A stretch of DNA of 64,000 bases from Cannabis sativa (GCF_029168945.1 NC_083610.1:69493580-69557579), one strand, 5' to 3'. Positions 44,459 through 56,778 are shown, numbered from the stretch's first letter. Translations and numbers: made by a program. Notes: generated from the sequence alone by a model not told the origin.

Positions 44459-47250
44459 AACTCCCACTTGCACTAATATAAAACAAAATGTGCATTTCAA
44501 ATAATCTCAACACCTTGATATACAAATCAAGTGTAGTAGTAGTAGTATACTCCTCGTAATAGGATCTAACAGGTTGAATTCAACACAACCTTTTCTCCAC
44601 CATTACTCTTCCTTAATCACAAAATCCTTGATATTGTGAAATTCCTCTCTATATGTCTACTCTCTTGGGATACTGGATTCTATACTTTTGGCAACTACTT
44701 TTGGTTAATTAGGAAATAACACTAGTAGTTAAGACAAGTTGGAACGGTGCCACAAATGTATAGAACTTTCCTTAGACTGGATAAGTACCTTTCCTGGAAC
44801 TTTAACATTCAGTCTCTCTCTGGTAGACCTAGAGACTTCAGATAGGTTTTTACACTTCTCCAAAATCACTACTCCACCCCCAGAGTAATCACCATCTTAT
44901 CAGCAGATTTTCTAGCACAAAGGCAAGTCTCGAAATCTGATGTGGTGTAGTCTAAGAGTTTTAAACACACCCTTATCGACTAACATATAGTTCCTTTTCT
45001 TAATCTTAAGATTTACTTGATTTTCTTCCAATGTTCCTCTCATGGATTAATTTGATACCTACTCATTACTCCCACTCAACAGCAGGTGTCTTGTCTAAGG
45101 CATACTAAAGCAGATCTGAGACCTCTCACTATTGATATAAGAAATTCTTTCATGGCTTTATCTTTTTTGAAATAGTTGAAACTTTTCCTTAGATAAATAA
45201 AATCTATGCCTAGAAATCAGGAAGCTTCTATAGATTGCCATTAGAAAGAAAATGCTTCAGCATCTTACTAAAGTAAGTTGCTTGCATTAGAGTAAGTAAT
45301 TACCAGGTATACTACAAGCCATAGGTTTAGATAAACACAAACCTATAATACTAGGAACATGAAGTTTTGTCAAGTCCATTGAATAGACTTATAAACGAAA
45401 GTTTCCTTTTATGTCCTTGTAATAGAAAAATTTAGGTTACTCATGTAAATGGATTAAACCATAGTTCTCTTGGCTTTTCTTCTTAGTTTCTTATCTTGAC
45501 TATCCATTACTTGTTTAAACTCACAATGGATTTTAATCACTAGTGTCTTCCAGGTCATGAAAAGGTGAGTTCCTAGAAACCCTCCCACTACTACAAGGTA
45601 CCGTGAATTATGTTTAAGAAAACTAAATGGTATTAACCTCTTCGGTTGTGTCAAGACAACAGAGGCAGTGGGATCATCTTGTATCGAATAGAACACTTAT
45701 GGAATCAAGAAAAAAATATCTCTTTTATTTGCTACTTTTTTTTTTCAGACTTAGTCATTTTCTTAGAAAAGTAGTATTTGTTTAAACAAACACTTTCTTA
45801 TCTAATGACTATGGGATGGTCCACCCCTAATCACTTAGAATAGCTAACAAACATGCAAACCATGGTTAACAGTTCTAGCTTTTCTTAAGATTTCGATTAG
45901 GTCATCCATGAATCTAGTAATGGTTTACACTAAGTACACAACCATTGCATCATTCTGAAATTTTCCTTTCACTAAGGTATTACCTTAGAAGGACTTAGGC
46001 AACGACTAGTAACTAATCATCAATATGCAAATCGAATTTCTGAGGAGGTAAGTTTGGATATAATTCAAAATCAATTTAATGATCTTTGAGCTGCATATCT
46101 ACTAACTATTTCTCCACCCCTATCAGTTCGCAAGATCTTTAACCACTTACCGTAATGGTTTTTCACCATTGCTAGAAATTCATGAAATTTTTCAAACATT
46201 TCAAATTTCTTTTGCATAAGGTAAAATCTAGAGTGATCGTTTTAAGAATACAACGAAAAACTCATATTTATCCCTGGATGTACATCCATCTGCGAATGAG
46301 ATGAACTACTTTCAGTGGATATAGGCATATTAACTCTTTGCAGAGATTAATCTTGTCAAAACCACTATGAACAAGATACAAATGCCATAGATTAAAAAAA
46401 AAGTGTGGTTGTGTCTTTTTGATGCTTAGGTTTAGTTACTTCAAAGAGTTCTTAGAATAGTGCAAGTGGATCCTGGTCACAGGATACTAAACTCATATTC
46501 CATACAGTTTGAATCCATTGATAGAAAATGGTTATTAAACACTTGTGAAAGTGAAACTGTATTATATTAAAAAATTATTTGGTATCTAAAATTTAAAGTC
46601 AAAGACTTAAATTTATACCAAATATACATGAGTAATTCTTTCTTGGACCACCACTACTAATTTAACTCTAAGTCTTATTTTCCCATACAAGTAGAAGATT
46701 TTTAAGACTGAGGATTTAGATCATTTTGGGATAGAATTTCGGGAATATAATCATATGCGTCATTAAATTTCTTAAGAGAAAATAGAATGACATGAAATGA
46801 TTTGTAGACCATTCATCCAATGATATGTTAATGAGCTAATTCGAAATGAATAAGCTAAGAGGAATTAGAATAATTTCGTATTTAAATAAGAATCCAACGA
46901 TGCTTCGATTAGCGAGAGTCAAAGTAATCTTATTTATACAATCTTCTTGTTTCATATTGTAAATACTAATCTAACGTGTCATCAATTGATGAACAGCTAG
47001 ATGTTGCACTTACAATATTTATCTTTCGAGATCTAACACTATTATGTTTGTCTAATGGTGAAAATCCATTAGGGATTTATCTCATTAGAAAAACAAACCA
47101 AGTTAGACCAACAATGAAGATTCGAAATTAAACTACAATTTAATAACAGAAAATAACATGGTTCAATATAAATTCATACACAATTCAGAAATGATTAAAC
47201 ACATAGCAAGTAGGAATGACAAGTGAAAATACTAAAACATACAATCCTAA
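44459..47250 (-). pseudogene. Heavily decayed Copia pol remnant, element E
   Basis: Stretches match element A between 1967 and about 5700 on the minus strand, in the same order (for example the region with TCCACCCCTATCAGTTCGCA at about 46110, equal to A at about 4265). Indels and stops are everywhere; the longest chance frame is about 80 codons. No functional product is expected. Confidence 0.75.
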
Positions 47251-47284
47251 ATAATTTCCAAGGTCTTCAACAAACTGATATCAG

Positions 47285-47421
47285 TGTCCCGTTTAGGCGA
47301 GAGTCAGTGATATCATCCATTGAATAGAGTTGTCAGCTCATCTAAAATGATAAACATTCTAGCAACCTTTTATTCGATCAAGATTGGAATCCAGCGTTGT
47401 CCCGTTTAGGCGAGAGTCAAG
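47285..47421 (-). repeat. Twice-repeated leader motif, element E
   Basis: GACTCTCGCCTAAACGGGAC (minus strand) at 47285 and 47399, 114 bp apart; same arrangement as element A. A third, damaged copy lies at about 46903. Confidence 0.7.
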
Positions 47422-48957
47422 GCTATTCTATCTTATGAGCTTCCACCATTGTTTCATATTTTGTAAGTTAAATACAGTCGCCACCATTAGGGTGATCAAT
47501 ACCATATAAAACACTTACAAATATACTTATCTTTCGAGATTAAACGGTGCTAACTTGCTAATGAACGTTCCTCCATTAGGGATGATTACTCACTAAAACA
47601 AAAGCTATGTAAAACCAACAATGGAGATCGAATGTCCTAATAATAGAGCTCATTATTTAAAGTGTATTTTCTTCTAATATTTATTTTAATCAATTTATTT
47701 TAAATATATATATTTATTTAATTAAAATTTCCAATTTAGAATGAAAATTCTAAATATAAATTTTAATTGAATATTTATAAATTTTACTTAGATGGATACG
47801 AAAATAACATGAATTATTTCCATCTTAGTAATACTTTTCAATAAATATTAAGAAAAATTATTCAATTTAAGTTGTTTCAAAATTAATTTAAATTAATTTA
47901 CAACTCAAATTTAATTTTCTATAAATATATATTGCATTTCTAAAAATTGAAGTATTAAAGAATACAATTTTCGAAATTTCTTGTTAAAATAAATCCTGGA
48001 AAAAATATTCTAATTTTATGTTGGCCCAAAATTAATAAATAAAATTAATTTACAACAAAAAATATAATTTTCCTATTTAATTAAATATTAAAGAAAAATT
48101 TCAAATATTTAAGTATCATGATGAAAATCATCTTAAATATTAATTTTCTATTTAATTAAATACACTAGAAAAATACTTTAAGCAAAACAGATAATGTCTA
48201 TCCAGATTTTCATTGACTAATTAATTCATTTTCTAATTAAATATATTTTACTTCATTTATTTTAATTAATCATTAAATGAAAAAAACATTGATTTAAGTT
48301 GGTCCAAAATTAAAATAAATAATTTTCAACTTTAATCTATTTTTCAAATAAAATTCGAAATTTCTGCATTTAAGAAATGCAATTTCGAAATTGTGGGAAA
48401 AAGATTAATAAAATAAAAGAAAATATATTTTGAAAATTATTCAAATTTAAGTTATTATGAAATAAGATTTCAAACTTAAAATAATTTTCAATTTTAATTA
48501 AATAACATGAAAATAATAGTATTTAAGTATCATGATGAAATCAACTTAAATATTTAAATTTTCAATTTAATTAAATGTATTAAATTCAAGAAATAAATAA
48601 TTAAGTATAGAGAAGACTTAATTATTAATTCTAATTTAATACTAGGAAAAATATACTTAACTTAGATTGTACCAAAATTAATTATTAAACAATTAATTTC
48701 ACAATCTAGGACATTTTCCTAATTAAATATTAAAAAAAATAACTAGTTCTAGAAATAACTATCTAGAATATATATCATTAACTAAGTGTTTTTCTAAAAT
48801 TAACTTTAAAATATTAAATGAAAAATTAAATTTTATATATTTTAAAAGTTAATTATGTTGCTAATTCAATTTTAATTAGGTTAGACTAATATAATTAACC
48901 TAATACAATTATTTAAATAAGGTAAATGGGCCTTCACAATTGGGGTAGTTCATGTGA

Positions 48958-49002
48958 GGGGGAGCTGGGTTCAGTATGTCGTACCCACTTCTATTGGCCC
49001 CC
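48958..49002 (-). other. Leader motif shared with Gypsy D (element E copy)
   Basis: In element sense: GGGGGCCAATAGAAGTGGGT, then ACGACATACTGAACCCAGC. This is the copy closest to the element D version. Confidence 0.75.
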
Positions 49003-50404
49003 AATTCTCACACAAGGTCCAAAAGAGAGGAATTTAACCTTTAAATAAAAAATTGTTATTCATTGAATAAGTCAAATCTAATTGGGCCTAAATAAATTTA
49101 CTTATGTCGAAATTTATTTTAGCAACCTAGTCCATTTACTTAGTAAAACTTAAATGGGCTTCCTATATGCATCTAAGCCCAATAGCAAAGATATAGGCTC
49201 ACACAGGTCAAAATGATTTGGATGGGCCCTGTCATGTTACTAGGTTTACACAGATGAAAGAAATTGCAAAAATTTACCTGTTACAAATTATTTATAAGAT
49301 CTATTGGCCACTATGATTAAAATCAGATCATTGGATCTGTCAACAAGTTAATCATAGCAATTTAGATCAAATAAATAATAGGTTTGTAAAAAAAAATTTG
49401 TATGTTAATATATAAACAAACAATACAAACAAATAACTGATCTGGAATATCTGGATAGTAAGCTAAAATATCTCAATTTTAAAATTTAAAATAAAATAAA
49501 ATTTTAAAATAAATATCTTAACTAGAATTCAAATTTATGTTGTTGGGGAATATTTGAAAAAAATTCAAAATTCAACAAACTCCTAAATTTCTTAAATTCT
49601 AACAAAAAATCAAAAATATCTAACCAATTTTTCAAATATCAAGTTTATTCAAAATTTAAATTTATTTAAAATTTCTAATAAGATAATATAATAAAATATC
49701 TTGAATTTTAAATTTAGATATTTCATTATTATATTCTAAGTCTTATAATTTAATAAATTTAAATATTACATAAATAAACTAATTGAAAAAATAAGATATT
49801 TTATATGGTTAGAATATTTAAAAAAAAATAATAATAAGTTTGAAAAATTTACGGTTTGAAACCCTAAAATATCTATTCAAACGAAACTAACCAATTTTTC
49901 AAATCTTCATGTTATTTTTGCCAAAATATAATTTTAATAAAAAAAAAATGTCTAATAAGATAAAATATTAAACCTAACATATTCCTAATCTTATAAATTT
50001 AATTAATAAAATATATTTTGAAAATAACAAATTTGAAAAAGATATGATATGGTTAGCAAATTTTGAAATTAGTACAAGATTATTTTTAAAAGATAATATT
50101 TTAATATCAAAGTAAGATCATTTAAAATTTAATAAAAAAATAATATCTGATCTTATAATTAAAATAAATAAAATAATCTAAAATTTCAAAAACAACGATA
50201 AGGCTCCTTTGTGAGAAATCAAATTTTCAAAATTCAAAGCCTACTAATATCAGAAACTAATTTTAATTAATTAAAAAATTAATAAAAATGAATTTTATTC
50301 TGAAAATTAGATTTTTAATTGAAAAATTAGATTCTACACAAAATTTTACAAAAAATTGGCTTTTGTTTCAATGAAAAACGATTTTTGAATCAAAAGTTAT
50401 GAAG

Positions 50405-50565
50405 AAAACAAGTTTGGTGCGCAAGGGTATGCATTGCATACCCCTGCAATGCATACCCCTGCGCGCGCGGAATGGGGCAAGCTTCGGACACGCTAGTTGT
50501 CTGAAGCGAATTTTTTCCGAGCGAGCCGCACCTGTCCTCATGCGAGCGCGTGTGCATCCCGAAAC
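50405..50565 (-). other. GC-rich island in element E leader
   Basis: About 160 bp of CpG-rich sequence, including a tandem GCATACCCCTGCAAT-type repeat, close to the primer site; surrounded by very AT-rich DNA. Confidence 0.6.
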
Positions 50566-50839
50566 CAGATATATTTTCATTCAAATTCAAAAAATCATAA
50601 CTAATTCATAAAAAATCAAAATTAGGTTCTGTAAAAGCCTAAATTTATTAATTTTTCGTCTAATTTCTAGAAAAAATAATTCCAGATCGAAATAAAAATA
50701 TTTCAGTAACATATATTGCGATTTATAAACTATCATCAAATAAGCACATAAACCACATGAAACCATCCAAATCAATGCATATCATCGTTTTAATTAATAT
50801 TTCATGAAAGTAAATCATTACCATGGCTCTAAGGCCAAT

Positions 50840-52722
50840 TTTTGGAAATATTTTACCAGGATCTAGATTTACTACCATGTATGTTTCATTAACATCCTAA
50901 TATGAATTCTAAAAAAATGAAATAAACACATATAAAGTTTAGGAAACCTTACATTGGGTGCAGCAGAATATAATGACTCTTTCCGTTCAGATCTCTAGCC
51001 CTTGATTCCTTTCTATAGCTGAGCATCACCAAGATCTGAACCTGGATCTCTTTCTCTCCTTTCTTTGATGCTGATTCTCCTTCTTGTTGTTTGGAATCTC
51101 TTACAGTCTTACACACTATGATTGAGATACCACTTGATGTGTGTGGGCACTCACTCATTCACTCAAGGTTCGAAAAATTGAAGAGGAAAAGAGAAGAAGA
51201 AGTGGCAGCTAGGGTAAATAGAAAGAGGCTCAATTTTCATCTGACAAAGTTAACAAAGTTAAGTGTGAATGTGAGCCATCACTATCTATTTATAGGTAAC
51301 CACCTAGGTTTAGGTTAGAATTATTTGACATTAAAATAATAGAAAAATAAATAGTAAAATCACACTAAGTGTGCCGCCCATGGATAGTGGATTGGGCCCA
51401 CATTGCAATTTTGTCATTTTGTCATTTTTCTATCCAATATTCTCAAAAATGCCAATTTTCCAATTTAACCATTTAAATGCCAATTCTAATTATTTAATAA
51501 CTAAAAATTAATTATTAAATAATATTGTCATTTAGTATATTTATTAATTAGACATATAAAGTCTCTTAATTAATAAATAAACCAAGAATCTCTTTTCTTT
51601 ACAATTTCGCCCTTGCTTAGTGAAAATTCATAAACTAGACATAGTCTAACTTTAAAATTATAATTAATTAATCAAAATCAATTAACTGAGTCTTACAAGC
51701 AGTATGGTCTCAACTAGTATGGGGACCGTGGGTCTATATATCCGAGCTTCCAATAAGCAGATCAAGAATTTATATCTTAAATTCACTGACTTATTAATTC
51801 TTCGTTGAATCCACGCATAGAACTTAGAATTGCACTCTCAGTATATAGAACGCTCTGTATGTTCCACCATATAGACACGTCATTAGTTATCCATTGTTAT
51901 AATCCTAATTTGATCAATGATCCTCTATATAGATGATCTACACTGTAAAGGGATTAGATTACTGTAACACCCTACAATGTATTTTATCCTTAAAATACTT
52001 AACCCCGTATAAATGATATTTCAGCTAAGTGAAATGAGCACAATACCATTTATTTTTGTTTGGTCAAGCTCGAAGGAAATCATCCTTTACTTTCTACTTG
52101 TCAGATAGAATTTATAGATTCCATATTTATGTTAGCGCTCCCACTCAATTGCACTATCATGTTCCCAAAATGTACGTATCACCCTGACCCAAAAGTAGGC
52201 TTAACTAACAAATCAAAGAACATGTATAATACTATTGAGATCGAACCTAAACATATCAGGATTAAGATCATTTGATCTAGGATCAACAGGTGAGATTGAA
52301 TTGATAATATTACGGTAAATTTTAATATATCTAATCAAAGTTCAATATCGGCCCCTTCCGATGTATACTCCATACATCCGATGCTGGTAAACTTTACCAA
52401 TGCCCTGGAAAGGACATAACACTTATCCAAGGTGTAAGAATACCTATCGCTGATTATCATGTCAGTCTAAATCCAGTGAATTAACAAATCAGGGAATAAA
52501 CTTTCGAACATATAATTAAGATTATATTCTACTGTGCTGACAACACTATAATCATTAACAAATTCATATGTTCTGGACTTAAAAAGAATTCATACATTAT
52601 GTATATATAATCATGAAATAAATCATGTGAACCATGCAACATAAAATGTTATTTCTGATCTTTATTAACAAGTAAATCTGATTATATTGAAATGAGTTTT
52701 ATTTAGGGCATAAAACTCAACA
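50840..52722 (-). repeat. Element E 5' LTR (right copy)
   Basis: Begins TTTTGGAAATATT and ends ATAAAACTCAACA, next to TGTCC. It has a 13-bp stretch absent from the other copy (near 51105) and a minus-strand TATAAATA at 51287-51294. The decayed primer site TGGCCTTAGAGCCATGG lies at 50820-50836. Confidence 0.92.
51287..51294 (-). promoter_or_regulatory. TATA box of element E 5' LTR
   Basis: The minus strand reads TATAAATA within CCTATAAATAGATAG; the same box is at 43033-43040 in the other LTR. Confidence 0.5.
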
Positions 52723-52727
52723 TGTCC

Positions 52728-53165
52728 CTCATTTTAGAGATGTGTTGTCGAAATCCTTTAGCACCGATCAGTTTTGTGGACGAGAACTCTTGGATGAGGT
52801 TGTTGAATAAAGATTTATCTGAAGTATCAAACTGCTCATCCATAACTTTGATAAAATCTTTCACCTTCTCAGGTGGCTCCACCGATCCACGCATTCCCAA
52901 AGGAATTTTGGACATAATGAACATGATGCAAAGACGATTGGATTGCTCCCACTTTTCACGCAGTGCAATCTCAGTAGCAGTGCTAGTATCAGTGATTGCA
53001 GCTGGTTCGTCTTTCCTTATTGCATAGTCCATGTCAGTGAAAGCTAGGTGGAGAAGAACTCTTTCCTTACAGATTTTGAAGTTGTCACTTGTAAGCTTGG
53101 GGATTTCACTAGTGATTTCAGCGTATTTAGAGGTGGATGAAATAGCTGCAAGAATAGGATTACAA
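52728..53165 (-). pseudogene. Copia gag N-terminal part, element B
   Basis: Reads KYAEITSEIPKLTSDNF, VLLHLAFTDMDYAIRKDEPA, EKWEQSNRLCIMFIMSKIP and VKDFIKVMDEQFDTSDKSLF, ending ISKMRD at the TGTCC duplication of element E. The reading frame is open back to a stop at about 53168, but no Met precedes the conserved region. A CTTGCAG (53146-53152 on the minus strand) could be a splice acceptor at its start. The rest of gag is at 42083-42596. Confidence 0.85.
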
Positions 53166-53944
53166 ATTTAGATGTTAAAAGAAAATTGAGACTTTAATGA
53201 ATTCATGTTTTACCAATGTAGAAACATGATGAAGATGAGAATTTTATTAAATCTAAAATTTTCTGTGGGCTAAATTATAAATCTAATAAAATTATATAAA
53301 CTTGATGATAGATTTAATGAAATATTTAATTTAGGAAAATGGAGGAATGAAATCTATCTTAATTAAAATTTGTGATAACACTATTAAATCAAATCCTCAT
53401 AACTCCATGTGGGGTAAATTAAGAGAATTTAACTTAATATATTATCCTAATTAATTATAAAAATATAATAAAATTCCTGTGGGATAAAATTATTATATCT
53501 CAATAATTAATTACAAGTTTTGTCCATTAAGGTAAATTTTGAATTAATATATAATTTTATATAATTAAAGATGTTGTGGCTACTCCCTAATTAAGGAAAT
53601 AAAATGAATAAAATATAAATAAAACGTAAGTAATTTTGTGGTTTGACATAAGAAAACATGAATCTGGGACAAGTGATCATATAAATAAATGCACAATTAT
53701 ACAAATTAGCATAATTTTTACATGCCTAAATAAATCATGTAATTAATTACTAAATTGAACAAATTTCCACTTTCAATTTATACTAAATATATGTATTAAA
53801 CAAAAATAAAAAAAAATTGACTAAATGCAATTTATGGACTAAATTAACACAGAATAGGAAAATAATTAATATTCCAAATAAATAAAAAATTTATAAATAA
53901 ATTTGGAATTTTTCATTTTTTTTTTTTGAAAAATTACACTGCCT

Positions 53945-54188
53945 AAACGACATGTCGTTTTTGCAAAACGCAAAACGACACGTCATTTTCCAATTATGAA
54001 GGGCTGATAATGTATGTAAAAAAATGACACGTCGTTTTCCTTAAGGGGAAAAATAACACATCGTTTAACATCCTGAAGGGCTGCCCACAACGACAAAAAA
54101 CGACATGTCGTTTGAGCAAACGATAGCAGCCAGGGAACTTGGAAAACGACATGTTGTTTTTCCACAGAGTGAAAAAGACACGTCGTTT
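53945..54188. repeat. Seven near-palindromic 16-mers, AAACGACATGTCGTTT type
   Basis: Copies start at 53945, 53973, 54022, 54051, 54098, 54144 and 54173. Two are perfect palindromes (AAACGACATGTCGTTT); others carry CACGTC or one or two changes. Spacings are 28, 49, 29, 47, 46 and 29 bp. Confidence 0.85.
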
Positions 54189-54411
54189 GGGTCGTCTTCT
54201 TCAGCCAACCCGGGTCATTTTGACCCGTTTTTCTGCACGTGGTCCGACGGACCCGACCCAAACCCGATCAAAAAAAGTTCTCTAATGACGAAATCACATG
54301 TTTTTAACCCCGAATTGATCCAAATAAAAAAAAGAGATCAAAGTGAGTTTTATACATCTAAAACACGTAAATGTCAACTTTAATTTCAATTAAAAATTGA
54401 GTCCTCACGGT

Positions 54412-54720
54412 ATATACATATATATATGAACGTATACAATATATATGAATGTGAATGAATGTATACAATATATATATATATGAACGTATACAATATATAT
54501 ATATATATGAATGAATGTATACAATATATATATATGAACGTGAATAAATGTATACAATATATATAAACGTAAATGAATATATATATACGTAAATAAAAAA
54601 GAAAATATATATACGTATGAAAATATATATATATAATATGAATGTATATATATACACGAACATGAACGAAAAAATAAATATATATATATATGAACATGTA
54701 TACACGAATATATATATGAA
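54412..54720. repeat. TA-rich microsatellite in element B leader
   Basis: Degenerate tandem TATATA tracts with interspersed GAACGTATACAA units. The long open frames on the minus strand here (Tyr/Ile/Phe only) are composition artefacts. Confidence 0.8.
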
Positions 54721-54749
54721 ACTCAAAGTAAATCAAGGCAGAGATTAAA

Positions 54750-54763
54750 CCACTCTGATACCA
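54750..54763 (-). other. Primer binding site of element B
   Basis: The minus strand reads TGGTATCAGAGTGG two bases inside the 5' LTR, complementary in style to the 3' end of initiator tRNA-Met. Confidence 0.85.
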
Positions 54764-54765
54764 AT

Positions 54766-55256
54766 TGTTAGACTATATTATATAGTATATGTAATATAGC
54801 ATATATATAAACGATATGTAATGCAGAAAAACTATAAACATATCGAAATGTATATGCAATGAAAGATCAAACAATACCTCCAGTCATTGATCTTTGAGCT
54901 TCAATCCCTGCGATAGCTTCAGTATTAGAGTTCGGGCTTCCTAGCTCTCTCAACTCTCTTTAAATGGAATTTGCTAAATAATTAGAATGAGTGAGGAGCT
55001 CGGGGACCGAGACCCTATATTTATAGGTGAGATACTCAATCAGTATTTGCGCCACATTAATTGTTAGAATATTTTGACAATTAATTTAAAAAATCAAATT
55101 GGGTAATGAATATAGAAATCTTACCATATATAGAATATTACATAATTGATTTTGTCTAGATTCAGTGAATATAAAATATTCATTTATCTAGAAAATCAAT
55201 TATTTATTTTATTTCCTTAAATAGAAATATATTTCCCAAAATAAAATATTCTTATA
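54766..55256 (-). repeat. Element B 5' LTR (right copy)
   Basis: 491 bp, matching 14845-15354 with small indels, ending at the GACAT duplication. A minus-strand TATAAATA box lies at 55018-55025, about 250 bp from the LTR end. Confidence 0.92.
55018..55025 (-). promoter_or_regulatory. TATA box of element B 5' LTR
   Basis: The minus strand reads TATAAATA within CCTATAAATATAGG; the other LTR has the same box. Confidence 0.55.
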
Positions 55257-55261
55257 GACAT

Positions 55262-55625
55262 ATCTTGGATGGGATGACATATCTTAAATGAGATAATATA
55301 TCTCAAATGATATGAGATACTGCGAATGGAATGAGATATCTTGGATAGAATGACATATCTCGTATGGAATGACATATCAAATCTCAAATGGGATGAGATA
55401 CCACAGATGGGATGACTTAACTTGGAAGGGATGACATATCTCATATAGGATGACATAAATCTTAGATGAGATGACATATCTCGAATGGGATGACATACCA
55501 CAAATGAGATGATATACCATAGATGAGATGACATAGCTAAGATGAGATGACATATCTCAGTTAGGATGATATACCTCGGATAGGATAACAAACTTCAGAT
55601 GGGATAACATATAAACAAGATAGAT
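55262..55625. repeat. Minisatellite array, right part
   Basis: Continuation of the roughly 19-bp GATGRGATGACATATCTCG array beyond element B. It decays toward 55620. Confidence 0.85.
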
Positions 55626-55933
55626 GACTTGCATCCAAGATGAAAAATACATCCAAAACAGTTGACTTATGTCCAAGATGGAAAACATATACAAGACGGG
55701 AGATTTAAATATTCTAGATAAGGAAGTTACACATCTTGCGTGGGAGAGATATAGAATATGGATACCTAAGAGAAAACAACTGATATTTGTCAAGGTATGT
55801 AAAGATATCTCATAAAAAGTAATTGACACGTGTCCAAATAAGACCTTGTTTGGTTGACACCTAACGATAAAAGAAAAAGATAAATAGAAGAGGTAGTAAG
55901 AGAGGATAAGGGTCTTTGTGCTAGGGAGAGATC
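55626..55933. other. Spacer after the minisatellite
   Basis: Decayed CCAAGATG-type repeats and unassigned sequence; no gene seen. Confidence 0.45.
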
Positions 55934-56778
55934 TGTTGGGTTTTGTGCCCTAAATAAAATCCATTTCAATCTGATTAGTTATCAATTTAAGAGATTTGAA
56001 GTGGTTTATGTTAACATGTATTTTTCATGTTTATGGTTTAATATATATATATTTAATATATGCACAAAATCAGTTAAGTCCAGAACATATATTTATTCAC
56101 AATTACAGTATTATCAACACAGTGAAATGTGATTGTGATTATATGATTCAAAAGACTAAGTCCCTGTTTCATCAATGTTTTGGATTTACACTGATGTGAT
56201 AATTAGCGATGAAGTATACTTTCACTTGGAGTAAGTGTTATGTTCTTCACAGGACATTGGTAAAGTATACTGGTTTTGAATGTATGGAGTATACATTGGA
56301 CTTGACCGATATTGAACTTAGACAAGATATTATAAACTTACCGTTGTATCTTTCCAATTCATTATCACTAGTTGATCTTAGATTAAAAGAATCTAAATCC
56401 TGATATGCTTAGGCTCAATCTCATGAGTGTTACTCATGTTCTTTGATTTATTAGTTAAGCCTACTTTTGGGTCAGGGTGATACGTATATTTTGGGAACAT
56501 GATAGTATGACTGAGTGGGAGCGCTAAACATAAATATGGAATCTATACCTTCTACTGGTGTATAGAAGTCAAGTGATGATTCCCTTCGAGCTTAGCTAAA
56601 TAGAAGTAAATGGATGAGCTCTTGTTTCAGTGACTATATCTTAGATCACTAAAACATCAATTACATGTAGCTAAGTGTTTTAAGGGGCCAAATACATTGA
56701 GGGATGAAAACGGTAAATTTTATCCCATCTCGGTGTAACTCATCTATATAGAGGATCTTTGATCACATTAAGATTATA
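55934..56778 (+). repeat. Truncated Copia LTR of the A/E superfamily
   Basis: Begins TGTTGGGTTTTGTGCCCTAA and follows the reverse complement of the A/E LTR as far as GATCACATTAAGATTATA, then stops matching. Orientation is opposite to A and E, same as the solo LTR at 59919. The 3' half is missing. Confidence 0.8.

Larger units (their letters stand above)
47251..50819 (-). other. Leader of element E
   Basis: About 3.6 kb, AT-rich. It retains two copies of the leader motif (47285, 47399), the motif shared with element D (48958-49002) and a GC-rich island (50405-50565). No gene. Confidence 0.7.
42592..52727 (-). mobile_element. Copia LTR element E, degraded inside, related to A
   Basis: LTRs 42597-44458 and 50840-52722 with duplication TGTCC (42592-42596, 52723-52727), inserted in gag of element B. 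Purine tract and primer region are like element A. The pol region 44459-47250 is A-related but has no frame of useful length, while LTRs differ by only a few percent by eye. The leader block 47260-47640 and the GC island are retained. It is probably a non-autonomous element. Confidence 0.93.
53170..54749 (-). other. Leader of element B
   Basis: Untranslated leader of about 1.6 kb. From the primer site it holds a TATATATGAACGTATACAA-type microsatellite (about 54412-54720), then seven near-palindromic 16-mers (53945-54188), then AT-rich sequence up to gag. No long coding frame. Confidence 0.7.
14840..55261 (-). mobile_element. Copia LTR retrotransposon B, host of the nested cluster
   Basis: Seen: LTRs at 14845-15354 and 54766-55256 with duplication GACAT (14840-14844, 55257-55261) and an initiator-tRNA-Met primer site. 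With element C (16155-40440) and element E (42597-52722) removed, each with one duplication copy, the minus strand reads leader, gag, protease, integrase, truncated RT, RNase H. The LTR termini on the element strand are TATAAG...CTAACA, so the 5' end is TA instead of TG in both copies. The RT fingers and palm are deleted between integrase and the YVDD region, and there are two frameshifts. B is defective. Confidence 0.95.

Noticed and set aside
54358..54736. Open frames of 116-122 codons rich in Tyr, Ile and Phe
   Set aside because: They are translations of the TA-rich microsatellite.
55929..55933. AGATC before the truncated Copia LTR, the same five bases as the element A target duplication
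   Set aside because: The other end of the fragment is missing, so no duplication can be shown; one shared pentamer is weak evidence.
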